27,297 nucleotides of DNA from a virus, in the IMG/VR virus record IMGVR_UViG_3300032093_000687, positions 1 through 27,297 of that record, one strand, 5' to 3'. The notes beneath the pieces were generated by a model. That model saw only the letters and a program-made list of their open reading frames with translations. It was not told the DNA's origin and did not search any database. The translations under genes and the position numbers were made by a program. Shown here one piece after another: positions 20,876 through 27,297 of the stretch (positions are counted from its first letter, which is position 1; each line of letters opens with the position of its first letter).

Positions 20876-21450
20876 TGCCATTTTCATCTTCTACATTTGA
20901 TGCTGTATTGGCATCGCATTTGATCAAGATTGAGGCTAGGAGCGTCTTGGATGTTGGATCAGGTGCTGGCAAGTACGGAAGGTTGCTGAAGCAAGTATTG
21001 CCGAATACAAGGATTGAAGGCATTGAACCTACGAAGGAGTACATTGAGCAGTACAAGTTGCGGGATTGCTACGATGAAATCCATGAGATGCGATTGAGCG
21101 AGTATTGTGATCGACATCCAAGCAAGCGTCACGAAGTTGTAATCTTTGGGGATGTGCTAGAGCATTTCTTTAGATCGGAGGCAATCGACTACATTGATTA
21201 TTTCCTTTATCGATCGGAATGGGTGATTGTGATTTGGCCGACAATGATGCCACAGGATGATGTGGGAGGAAATGCGTTGGAGATTCACAAGAGCAATTTT
21301 GGTCTTGGAGACTTGGTTGGTAAGTTCGATGTGCATCGTTACGAGAAAAAGTTTGGATGGTTCCATTGGAACGATGCAGAGATGACGCATTGCGAATACA
21401 ACTATGCGGTGCTGCGAGGGTATGTGACCAAGAGGAATGTGAGTCTATGA
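20875..21450 (+). CDS. Class I SAM-dependent methyltransferase (191 aa)
   Basis: Motif I is V-L-D-V-G-S-G-A-G-K-Y-G (24-35), the acidic ribose-binding residue is E51 (I-E-G-I-E-P), and the motif II-III region reads V-V-I-F-G-D-V-L-E-H (88-97). After that comes I-W-P-T-M-M-P-Q-D-D-V-G-G-N-A-L-E-I-H-K-S, a pattern shared with methyltransferases encoded beside phage or surface-glycan glycosyltransferases. Substrate is unknown; sugar O-methylation is a reasonable inference from the neighbours. It starts within the TAATG overlap of the upstream gene. Confidence 0.85.
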   Translation: MPFSSSTFDAVLASHLIKIEARSVLDVGSGAGKYGRLLKQVLPNTRIEGIEPTKEYIEQYKLRDCYDEIHEMRLSEYCDRHPSKRHEVVIFGDVLEHFFRSEAIDYIDYFLYRSEWVIVIWPTMMPQDDVGGNALEIHKSNFGLGDLVGKFDVHRYEKKFGWFHWNDAEMTHCEYNYAVLRGYVTKRNVSL

Positions 21451-22349
21451 AACGAGTGCTGTTCTTCACACAGAATCGATGGGCATTTGGATCGATCCAT
21501 CATGGGTTGGCAAAGGAGATGTGGAAGCATGGGCATTACGCGAATCTGTTGGACTGGACGATTGGATATACAGTTGAAGAGTTCAAGTTGATGCGGGATT
21601 CGTACGATGTGTTCGTGACGATGCCAGATGCGGTTTTGTCGCTTCATTACAAGTATGGAGTTGAGTTGGAGAGGATCGTTGCTGTGGCGCATGGACAATG
21701 GGACATCCTGTTGGCAAAGCAGCAAGCCGATCAGGACTTTTACCCATTGCTAAAAGGGTTTGGTGTGATCAGTCAGGTGCTGAAGAGGAAGTGTGAGGAG
21801 TGGACGATATCTAGGGTTCCAGATGTTGTGGAATTAGGAATCCATACAAGCGTGTATAGTGGGTCAATACCTGATAGACTAGAGGTGGTGGGATATGGTG
21901 GTAGTGGAGAGACGAAGAACTGGTTTGGTCAAGAGATCAAAAGGCCGGGGTTGGTTGAGCGAGTTGTTGAAGGTGCTGGGTTGGAGTTGAGGAAGCATCA
22001 GTTCTACAATCACCTTGCGATGCCGGGTTACTACAGGCAGGTAGATGCTGTTGTGATGAGCAGCATTGAAGAGGCTGGAGGCTTGCCCATGATGGAGTGT
22101 GCGGCGGCAGGCAGGTTGCCTATTGGGACTCCTGTTGGGTACTTTGAAGAGAACGCAAAGAAAGGTGGAGGGGTACTTGTGCCGTTGGATGAAGAAGAGT
22201 TTTTGGCAACAACAAAATTGATCTTGAAAGATTTCAAAAACGATCCACGAGCATATCGACAGAAGTGTGAGTGGGTGCGTGAATATGCTATCCAAAATTA
22301 CGATTGGAGCGTAAAGGTTGGAGACTGGATAAATTTGTTATGCAAATAA
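21447..22349 (+). CDS. Second GT-B glycosyltransferase (300 aa)
   Basis: ATG 21447 (ATGA overlap) is chosen because it restores a clean Rossmann start (MKRVLFFTQNRWAFGS); the in-frame extension upstream is read-through of the methyltransferase. The C-terminal E209-A-G-G-L-P-M-M-E217 and G-R-L-P-I-G-T-P-V-G match the GT4 E-x7-E region. The gene is G-rich and favours TTG for Leu, unlike the replication genes, which suggests a separate origin for the cassette. Donor and acceptor are unknown. Confidence 0.78.
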   Translation: MKRVLFFTQNRWAFGSIHHGLAKEMWKHGHYANLLDWTIGYTVEEFKLMRDSYDVFVTMPDAVLSLHYKYGVELERIVAVAHGQWDILLAKQQADQDFYPLLKGFGVISQVLKRKCEEWTISRVPDVVELGIHTSVYSGSIPDRLEVVGYGGSGETKNWFGQEIKRPGLVERVVEGAGLELRKHQFYNHLAMPGYYRQVDAVVMSSIEEAGGLPMMECAAAGRLPIGTPVGYFEENAKKGGGVLVPLDEEEFLATTKLILKDFKNDPRAYRQKCEWVREYAIQNYDWSVKVGDWINLLCK

Positions 22350-22357
22350 AATAAACT

Positions 22358-22615
22358 ATGAAAGCAACACTAGAATTCAATCTTCCAGAGGAACAATGGG
22401 AGCATGAGTATGCAGTACACGGGGTAGATGCGTTATTGTTAATTAGCGATCTAGAAGGAGAACTGCGAGCGATGGTCAATGATGATTGCGGTGAGTTCAC
22501 GAAGTGGCGGAACGAGGACGAGAAGGAGTGTCATGGAGATTACGAAACGCTTCAGAGGGTCTGGGACTTTATCCTTCGCGAGAAGGAAAGAAGGAGGCTA
22601 CCTGAATTAATATGA
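22358..22615 (+). CDS. Conserved small phage protein, 'MKATLEFNLPEE' family (85 aa)
   Basis: The M-K-A-T-L-E-F-N-L-P-E-E-Q-W-E-H start followed by a short helix and L-E-G-E-L-R-A-M-V is a well-recognised phage family (strand, L-P-E-E, helix, L-R, helix) of unknown biochemical role. The leader 'aaataaaataaactATG' lacks a Shine-Dalgarno. It is coupled to the deaminase by ATGA. Confidence 0.75.
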   Translation: MKATLEFNLPEEQWEHEYAVHGVDALLLISDLEGELRAMVNDDCGEFTKWRNEDEKECHGDYETLQRVWDFILREKERRRLPELI

Positions 22616-23010
22616 CATGGATTGAATATGGAATGCAGTTGGCATTTGCCGCTGCGACGAAGAGCAAAGACCCGTGGAGGAAGGTTGGAGCGGTAGTATT
22701 CCGGAAGGACAACTCTGTTGCTGGGGTTGGGTACAATGGGTATCCGACTGGGATGTTTGAGGACTGGGATGACAGGGAAGGCAGGCGGAAGTTTGTGATC
22801 CACGCCGAGGCGAATGCGTTGAGGTATTGTAGGCCCGGAGAGGTGTGGTTGCTATGCTGTACTACACTTCCATGCAACGAGTGTTTGCGGAGTGCGGCGG
22901 CATATGGAATCAACACGATTGCTTATTCGGACAAGTACGAGAACGATCCGAGTACAATTGAATTGGCTTTTGAATTTGCGATTGAACTTGTATGCGCGAA
23001 ATCGATGTAA
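22612..23010 (+). CDS. dCMP/cytidine deaminase-like zinc enzyme (132 aa)
   Basis: The zinc-dependent deaminase signatures are complete: H64-A65-E66 (I-H-A-E-A-N-A-L) and P87-C88-N-E-C91. D-P-W-R-K-V-G-A-V-V and Y-N-G-Y-P-T-G match the dCMP-deaminase branch. Such enzymes convert dCMP to dUMP for thymidylate synthesis or clear modified cytidines. The domain is shorter at the C-terminus than typical dCMP deaminases. With the MazG-like gene it suggests phage control of the nucleotide pool. The 3' end overlaps the next gene by 19 bases. Confidence 0.85.
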   Translation: MTWIEYGMQLAFAAATKSKDPWRKVGAVVFRKDNSVAGVGYNGYPTGMFEDWDDREGRRKFVIHAEANALRYCRPGEVWLLCCTTLPCNECLRSAAAYGINTIAYSDKYENDPSTIELAFEFAIELVCAKSM

Positions 23011-23261
23011 ATGAAATCAACAACATTCGTAATTTGCTATGCGCGATGATTGAGATTGCCGTGGTGGATGTTAGGAGCAAGGCGAAGTTTAAAAGCCATT
23101 ACAAGCAGAAGGAGATCGATGATAATCGAGCGTCAGCAAATGAGTGGATGAATGGAGAAGCGGAAAGCAAGATTAAATTTCAAGAAATCTGCGATGCATT
23201 GGCTATTGAAACGGAACCAATATTTGAGTTATTAAAGAAAGAGAATGAAACCCTACCCTAA
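22992..23261 (+). CDS. Small phage protein, paralogue of the gene at 19267 (89 aa)
   Basis: Motifs are N-L-L-C-A-M-I-E-I-A-V-V-D-V, A-N-E-W-M-N-G and F-Q-E-I-C-D-A-L-A-I-E-T-E-P-I-F. The spacing of these blocks parallels the protein at 19267 (I-L-C-E-I-I, S-W-R-E-D, F-E-G-I-C-N-T-L-G-L-E-V-D-P-F). Function unknown. The start lies inside the deaminase gene; its end overlaps the next gene by 17 bases. Confidence 0.6.
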   Translation: MREIDVNEINNIRNLLCAMIEIAVVDVRSKAKFKSHYKQKEIDDNRASANEWMNGEAESKIKFQEICDALAIETEPIFELLKKENETLP

Positions 23262-23418
23262 CTGGTGCTGTTCCGAATGTGGAATGAAGCATGGCAAGCT
23301 AGTGAACAAAGTATCGACATGGCATTACGGAAAGTGTGATGTCTGCGAGAGGAACAACAATGTGACCGAGGTTAGAGACTTTGGTCACTTTCCAAATTGG
23401 TTTAGAAAGAAAAAATGA
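23245..23418 (+). CDS. Zinc-ribbon phage protein (57 aa)
   Basis: The protein reads MKPYPNWCCSECGMKHGKLV, then S-T-W-H-Y-G-K-C-D-V-C-E, then V-T-E-V-R-D-F-G. Four cysteines in two pairs (C9/C12 and C31/C34, with C8 extra) form a likely zinc ribbon. This 'W-C-x-x-C-G ... S-T-W-H-x-G-x-C-x-x-C ... V-T-E-x-R-D-F-G' pattern is a conserved phage family. DNA, RNA or protein binding is possible; no role is established. Confidence 0.72.
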   Translation: MKPYPNWCCSECGMKHGKLVNKVSTWHYGKCDVCERNNNVTEVRDFGHFPNWFRKKK

Positions 23419-23909
23419 ACGAGCGGCCTACACCAGAGACTGATGCGGAACACGCGAAATTTGCGATGGGAGGATTTACCCTAGATTTCTGCCGCAAGCT
23501 GGAGCGCGAGCGCGACGAGGCGCGGGAGGAACTGCACGACATCCGGTTAAATCTAGGTGAGGATGCGGATGGCTACACTTTGCTTCACGCCGTTTGCGTC
23601 TTACAAAACGAGCGCAACGAAGCTATGGAAGATAGCCTGGAACAAGCAAGATTGCTTGGCATGGGGTCAGAACGAGAAGCAAAACTCATCTCGGATTTAG
23701 AATTTCGGCGTGGTCTTTACAAGGTTCAAGAGCAATACCTTGAGACGGCAAGGCGCGAGCGCGACGAGGCGCGGGAGGAGTGCAAAGAAGCGCAATATGA
23801 ATCCGAGCAACAATCAAGATTGCTAGGAATTAGTGCAGAACGCGAATACGCATTGCGAGGAAAGATATTTGAGTTAGAAAGAAAAATCTTACAACTTGAG
23901 GCAAAATAA
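23415..23909 (+). CDS. Coiled-coil protein with internal duplication (164 aa)
   Basis: The protein starts M-N-E-R-P-T-P-E-T-D-A and is then almost entirely charged coiled coil. Two blocks are related: E-R-E-R-D-E-A-R-E-E-L ... R-L-L-G-M-G-S-E-R-E and R-R-E-R-D-E-A-R-E-E-C ... R-L-L-G-I-S-A-E-R-E. The first copy carries an extra L-N-L-G-E-D-A-D-G-Y-T-L-L-H-A-V stretch. P-T-P-E-T-D-A starts recall proteins I associate with Verrucomicrobiota and their phages. Function unknown; oligomerisation is likely. Confidence 0.65.
   Translation: MNERPTPETDAEHAKFAMGGFTLDFCRKLERERDEAREELHDIRLNLGEDADGYTLLHAVCVLQNERNEAMEDSLEQARLLGMGSEREAKLISDLEFRRGLYKVQEQYLETARRERDEAREECKEAQYESEQQSRLLGISAEREYALRGKIFELERKILQLEAK
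23504..23779 (+). repeat. 27-nt perfect direct repeat inside the coiled-coil gene
   Basis: The same 27 bases (starting gcgcgagcgcgacgaggcgc) occur at 23504-23530 and 23753-23779, 249 bases (83 codons) apart and in frame. They are far more G+C-rich than their surroundings. Perfect identity at third codon positions suggests recent duplication or gene conversion. Confidence 0.85.
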
Positions 23910-23912
23910 TTA

Positions 23913-24068
23913 ATGAATACATTCTGGAAAAAAGCCAAGATATGGATTGCTGTAATTGTAATTATAATTATTTATTTAACAACTGCTTGCATTGTATTTA
24001 GAGAGCAAGTTGACAATAGAGCAAACATGGAAATATGTCCTCTATGCAACATGGAAGTTTACAAATGA
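23913..24068 (+). CDS. Tiny membrane protein with CxxC tail (51 aa)
   Basis: The N-terminus MNTFWKKAKI is basic; residues 11-29 (W-I-A-V-I-V-I-I-I-I-Y-L-T-T-A-C-I-V-F) are one transmembrane helix; the short tail has I-C-P-L-C-N. The positive-inside rule predicts a cytoplasmic N-terminus with the C-x-x-C in the periplasm. The next gene overlaps by four bases. Function unknown. Confidence 0.55.
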   Translation: MNTFWKKAKIWIAVIVIIIIYLTTACIVFREQVDNRANMEICPLCNMEVYK

Positions 24069-24223
24069 ATAAACTAGAAGAATATATCGCAGAAAGCTGG
24101 AGCGATGAAGTCAAGACAATGAATGATCTGCAAGACTTTGGCGTAATTAGTGACAATTCTATCATGGCTAAAGATGTTTGCGAGTCAGAAGCAAAGAAGG
24201 CAGTTGAGTGGCTTAAAAAATGA
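24065..24223 (+). CDS. Tiny acidic hypothetical protein (52 aa)
   Basis: ATG 24065 (ATGA overlap) gives MNKLEEYIAESWSDEVKTMN and a C-terminal helix E-A-K-K-A-V-E-W-L-K-K. A longer frame from 24035 adds ten unlikely residues. No family was recognised. It is flanked by ATGA overlaps on both sides. Confidence 0.5.
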   Translation: MNKLEEYIAESWSDEVKTMNDLQDFGVISDNSIMAKDVCESEAKKAVEWLKK

Positions 24224-24453
24224 ATATCCTTACGAAAGCATCTAATTTCGCGAAGAGTGCTTTTGCATTTGTGAAAGCTGGGTTGCCATGTGTGGACGAG
24301 CGAGAAATCGCTAGGAGGCTACGCATCTGCGCGGATTGCCCGAACTTTGATGTGGAAAAATACAATGGTGCTGGTGAATGCAAGATTTGCGGGTGCAACA
24401 TGGAAATCAAAACGATCATGGCTACGGAGAGTTGTCCTGAAGGAAAATGGTAG
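24220..24453 (+). CDS. Four-Cys zinc-ribbon phage protein (77 aa)
   Basis: The motif order is R-L-R-I-C-A-D-C-P-N-F-D, then G-E-C-K-I-C-G-C-N-M-E-I-K, ending E-S-C-P-E-G-K-W. This 'C-x-x-C ... C-x-x-C-G-C ... C-P-x-G-K-W' pattern is a common small phage zinc-binding protein. It sits immediately before terL (7-base overlap). Its position suggests a packaging or late-switch role, which is not proven. Confidence 0.75.
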   Translation: MNILTKASNFAKSAFAFVKAGLPCVDEREIARRLRICADCPNFDVEKYNGAGECKICGCNMEIKTIMATESCPEGKW

Positions 24454-26303
24454 ACTCTGTACAGCAAGTATTGAAGATTGCCGAGGCAGTCAGGGCAGAA
24501 GCGGATCGCGATGACCGCATGGGCTTGCTGTATGCGGCAAAGTACATTCTTGCTAATGTTGCGACTGGAGGCGTGAAATCTAGCGTAGTTCTGGACGAGA
24601 AAGTTTCTAAAAGCGTAGTCATGCAGTTTGTTCAATCTTTGCTGGAGGCGGACCATTTTGAAGCTGCGGCGACGATTCTGTGGGGACCGAGCGTTTACGA
24701 TTGGCGACCTCGTTCCGCGCAGGACACATGGAGATGCTTATTTAGTTACGACAAGTTGCTGGTGCAGGGAGCAGGTGCGATGGGCAAGACATTCAATGCC
24801 GCCGCATGGTTTCTTTTAGATTGGATGCGCGACCCAGAGTACACTTGTATCAAGGTTGTTTCGTTGACCGAGCAACACGCACAACGAAATGTTTTCGCGG
24901 CTATTAAAACCTTTTATCGTACTGCTCTGGTTAAGCCAGAGTACAAAGGCGAATCAGACTTGGTGAAGTCGATTCAGGTCAACGATGACGATAAAAACGG
25001 AATTCACCTTGTGGCAATCCCGAAAGGTGATGCAGGAACTGGAACTCTTCGCGGTTTCCACCCTAGTCCACGCCAGAAACCGCATCCGAAGTGGGGGGCG
25101 ATGAGTCGAACTCATGTGGTGCTTGACGAAGCTGAAGAAATTCCCGCTGGCGTTTGGGAAGGTTTGCAGAACATCCTGTCCGCTGCTGATACGACAAGTA
25201 GCAGAGGACGCATTAAAATTTTCGGCGCATCGAATCCGAAGGATCGGAATAGTGAATTCGGCAAGCGATGCGAACCTGTCGGTGGATGGTTGCGAGTAGA
25301 CTGCGAAGAAGACTTTGAATGGACTAGCCGAGAAGATTGGCACATCCTCCGATTAGATGCCGCTCGGTGCGAGAATGTCACGAATCGCAAGATCGTGTTC
25401 CCCGGCTTCCAGACCTACGAGGGTTTCATGTCGTACGAGGCGCGAGGAAAGACTGCCGAGTATTACACAATGGCGCGAGGGTTCTTCCCGCAGGAGGGTG
25501 TGGCAATGGCAATCATCACGCCTGCAATGATGGACAACTCAATGGGTCAGGTGCGCTTTATTGGTCCTGTAGTGGGTCTAGCAGCGTTCGACTTGGCGTT
25601 GGAAGGTAAAGACCAAGTTGTGTGTTCCTACGGGAGATTTGGGCTTTCTGATGGATGGACTCCTATGGATGGCAAGTTTAGAGAGTTTAAATCGCCAAAA
25701 GTCGTTCTTCAGCTTGATTCGCAAATTAACTTTCCTAAACGAGCAACGCTTGAGCAGGCAGATGCGATTATGAATTTCTGTAAGCAAATGCGAATTGGTC
25801 CGGGTTGGTTGTCTGTTGATCGGACAGGCAATGGATCAGGAATCCACGATGCATTATGTAGTTTATTTGGAAAAGAAGTCTTGGGAGTTAATTATTCTTG
25901 GGCGGCATCCGAGACCCATGTGTTAGGTGACGATTCGCAACGAGCAAACGAACTTTACTCCGGGGTGGTTACCGAGTTGATATTTGGATTAGCAAAGTAT
26001 CTGGAATTTGAGTTTCTTAAAATATCACCTTCGTTTCGTACTGAAGAATTAGTTAGGCAAGCAACTTCGCGGCGATATAAACAAATTGGTCAAGGATTAG
26101 TTCGTGTCGAAAGTAAAGGAGATTATACAAAGCGTACTAGACAAAATAGTCCTGACCAACTTGACTCATTAAGTTTATTGGTATACCTCATGCGTCAACG
26201 AGGTGGTGCAGTTGCAACTATGACAGAGCAAAAACCAGAGAACTATCGTGAAAAAAGACTTCTATCTATTGAAGCAATGGAGTATGTTGATTTTTCCGAC
26301 TAA
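24447..26303 (+). CDS. terL: Terminase large subunit (618 aa)
   Basis: The ATPase domain has Walker A G-A-G-A-M-G-K-T (108-115), Walker B V-V-L-D-E-A-E-E (224-231, D227/E228) and coupling motif F-G-A-S-N-P-K. The RNase-H-like nuclease domain has candidate metal ligands D382 (A-A-F-D-L-A-L-E-G), D458 (S-V-D-R-T-G-N-G-S-G) and D570/D573 (S-P-D-Q-L-D-S-L). TerL cuts concatemeric DNA and pumps it into the procapsid, working with TerS and the portal. About 140 residues downstream of Walker B are longer than average. The last 300 bases are more AT-rich than the rest of the gene. Confidence 0.92.
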   Translation: MVDSVQQVLKIAEAVRAEADRDDRMGLLYAAKYILANVATGGVKSSVVLDEKVSKSVVMQFVQSLLEADHFEAAATILWGPSVYDWRPRSAQDTWRCLFSYDKLLVQGAGAMGKTFNAAAWFLLDWMRDPEYTCIKVVSLTEQHAQRNVFAAIKTFYRTALVKPEYKGESDLVKSIQVNDDDKNGIHLVAIPKGDAGTGTLRGFHPSPRQKPHPKWGAMSRTHVVLDEAEEIPAGVWEGLQNILSAADTTSSRGRIKIFGASNPKDRNSEFGKRCEPVGGWLRVDCEEDFEWTSREDWHILRLDAARCENVTNRKIVFPGFQTYEGFMSYEARGKTAEYYTMARGFFPQEGVAMAIITPAMMDNSMGQVRFIGPVVGLAAFDLALEGKDQVVCSYGRFGLSDGWTPMDGKFREFKSPKVVLQLDSQINFPKRATLEQADAIMNFCKQMRIGPGWLSVDRTGNGSGIHDALCSLFGKEVLGVNYSWAASETHVLGDDSQRANELYSGVVTELIFGLAKYLEFEFLKISPSFRTEELVRQATSRRYKQIGQGLVRVESKGDYTKRTRQNSPDQLDSLSLLVYLMRQRGGAVATMTEQKPENYREKRLLSIEAMEYVDFSD

Positions 26304-26321
26304 CTGCTAACTTTTTTATAC

Positions 26322-26900
26322 ATGGCACAACCCATAGATGGATTAATACCGCCCGGCGGATGGCATTACTGGCAAGGAGATGTTAAGCTCGATGGATATA
26401 GCTTGGAAAACTTATATAAAGTCGTTCAAGACTTTCGTGCAGAAAATCATTTTTCTATTGGTGATGTTCATGGCGATGTTAACAGTTATATCTGTGGCAA
26501 CTTTCCTCGTAATTGCCACGGGGTTGATTCGGTTGTTGTCGTTAGCGTCGATCCGCCAACCAGACAGAACGAATTGCTTAACGATATTACAGTCTGGGCA
26601 AAAAATATTTTATTAAGTCAGAAACCGATCAAGATGGTTTCTGATGAACTTGCTGAAGCACGGGCATTGACTTGCATGAAGTGTCCTAGAAATTCTGTAT
26701 GGAAGCAGGGTTGTGGCAGTTGCATCACGGCAACGGAACGCTTGACTGCCAGCATTAGACAGGGTAGAGACACTCGTTCCACCAAGAAAATAAAAGGTTG
26801 TGCATCACTTCGACATGACAATCGAGCAGCAGTTTTCTTTGACAAAGAGCATTTTGAGGTCACAAATAGTGTTCCGCAAAATTGTTGGCTGAAAATTTAA
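26322..26900 (+). CDS. Cys-rich protein between terminase and portal (192 aa)
   Basis: The N-terminus has L-I-P-P-G-G-W-H-Y-W-Q-G-D followed by a helix. The C-terminal half carries T-C-M-K-C-P-R-N, W-K-Q-G-C-G-S-C-I-T-A-T and K-G-C-A-S-L-R, a probable zinc site (C-x2-C ... C-x2-C). The P-P-G-G-W start recurs in phage proteins beside terL. The role is unknown; by position it could assist packaging or portal assembly. The gene is AT-rich at its start and end. Confidence 0.6.
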   Translation: MAQPIDGLIPPGGWHYWQGDVKLDGYSLENLYKVVQDFRAENHFSIGDVHGDVNSYICGNFPRNCHGVDSVVVVSVDPPTRQNELLNDITVWAKNILLSQKPIKMVSDELAEARALTCMKCPRNSVWKQGCGSCITATERLTASIRQGRDTRSTKKIKGCASLRHDNRAAVFFDKEHFEVTNSVPQNCWLKI

Positions 26901-26902
26901 TT

Positions 26903-27297
26903 ATGGCAAATTTTAACGATCCATTACCTGTAGAGGTTATAAATACATTTGCAACTAAAGCACCTAGAACGCTTGAGGCTGGAGATAAGAATACTAAATC
27001 TCGGCTCAATATGGTCATGCCGGGGGTCAATCAGACCGACGAAGTTGTCAATGAAGAGACGCTAGAAGTTAAGCGCACATTCCGAAATGCCGAGCAGGCT
27101 TATTCAGCTTATCGTCGCTTGAAGCAACAGAATGTTGAAAGGAATCGCAAAAATGCACTCATACAAAAGAAACTAAATAATGAACCTCCATATTCTGCGA
27201 AAAAGCTGGAGAGCATGGGTCAGAATTGGCGAAGCAATCGCCCGACCGGGTTCCTATCTACAATGGTTTCGCGAATTCAGTCACCTTTCAAACAGGT
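26903..27297 (+). CDS. Probable portal protein N-terminus, cut by window edge
   Basis: The ATG at 26903 opens MANFNDPLPVEVINTFATKA and remains open to the last base (131 codons). The visible part is helical and basic: a long R-N-A-E-Q-A-Y-S-A-Y-R-R-L-K-Q-Q-N helix, then Y-S-A-K-K-L-E-S-M-G-Q-N-W-R-S-N and G-F-L-S-T-M-V-S-R-I. A helix followed by 'G-x-x-W-x-x-N' is how several phage portal proteins start, and the position after terL supports it. No portal core is visible, so the call is inference from position. Confidence 0.5.
   Translation, partial: MANFNDPLPVEVINTFATKAPRTLEAGDKNTKSRLNMVMPGVNQTDEVVNEETLEVKRTFRNAEQAYSAYRRLKQQNVERNRKNALIQKKLNNEPPYSAKKLESMGQNWRSNRPTGFLSTMVSRIQSPFKQ

Noticed and set aside
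1-27297. CRISPR array, insertion sequence or diversity-generating retroelement
   Set aside because: No regularly spaced repeats, transposase, reverse transcriptase or paired template and variable repeats were seen.

Overview
The window is a stretch of a tailed double-stranded DNA bacteriophage (or prophage) genome. About 50 densely packed genes all lie on the + strand, many joined by ATGA or TAATG stop-start overlaps. The phage signature genes are: a giant modular 'polyvalent' protein, a RecT-like annealing protein paired with a PD-(D/E)XK exonuclease, a DUF1376 protein, a DnaC-like ATPase, an SSB with an IPF tail, a RusA-like resolvase, small and large terminase subunits, and the start of what is probably the portal gene. 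The host cannot be fixed from sequence alone. Many leaders lack a Shine-Dalgarno and are A-rich. A small coiled-coil protein opening with R-P-T-P-E-T-D-A recalls proteins I associate with Verrucomicrobiota and their phages, which is only a weak hint.

Layout. (1) 1-5930: C-terminal 1,975 or so residues of a polyvalent protein built from exchangeable modules separated by a recurring F-M-P-[A/S] seam. (2) 5984-6265: a 51-aa basic protein, a tRNA with initiator-tRNA hallmarks and a hairpin/terminator region. (3) 6295-8041: promoter P1 and a run of seven small phage genes. (4) 8090-10278: promoter P2, a zinc-binding protein, a DUF932 protein, a hypothetical and a solo LuxR-type HTH regulator. (5) 10274-11077: promoter P3 and a cassette of tiny membrane proteins ending in a lipoprotein. 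(6) 11085-18135: recombination and replication genes (RecT-like, exonuclease, DUF1376, helicase loader, SSB, RusA-like), interrupted by a very AT-rich glycosyltransferase. (7) 18183-24453: terminase small subunit, MazG-like enzyme, a glycosyltransferase-methyltransferase-glycosyltransferase cassette, a dCMP-deaminase-like enzyme and several zinc-ribbon or coiled-coil small proteins. (8) 24447-27297: large terminase, a Cys-rich protein and a probable portal protein running off the right edge.

The most unusual features are: the FMP seams, where base composition switches abruptly; the initiator-like tRNA; a three-copy promoter family (TATGACA, A-tract, TTG---, ACCCAA spacer), two of whose members predict leaderless or near-leaderless messages; and a RusA-like locus whose N-terminal and C-terminal halves sit in two overlapping reading frames. 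P1-P3 probably start blocks 3-5, and the solo LuxR protein just before P3 is a candidate regulator of them. No integrase, CRISPR array, insertion sequence or reverse transcriptase was seen.
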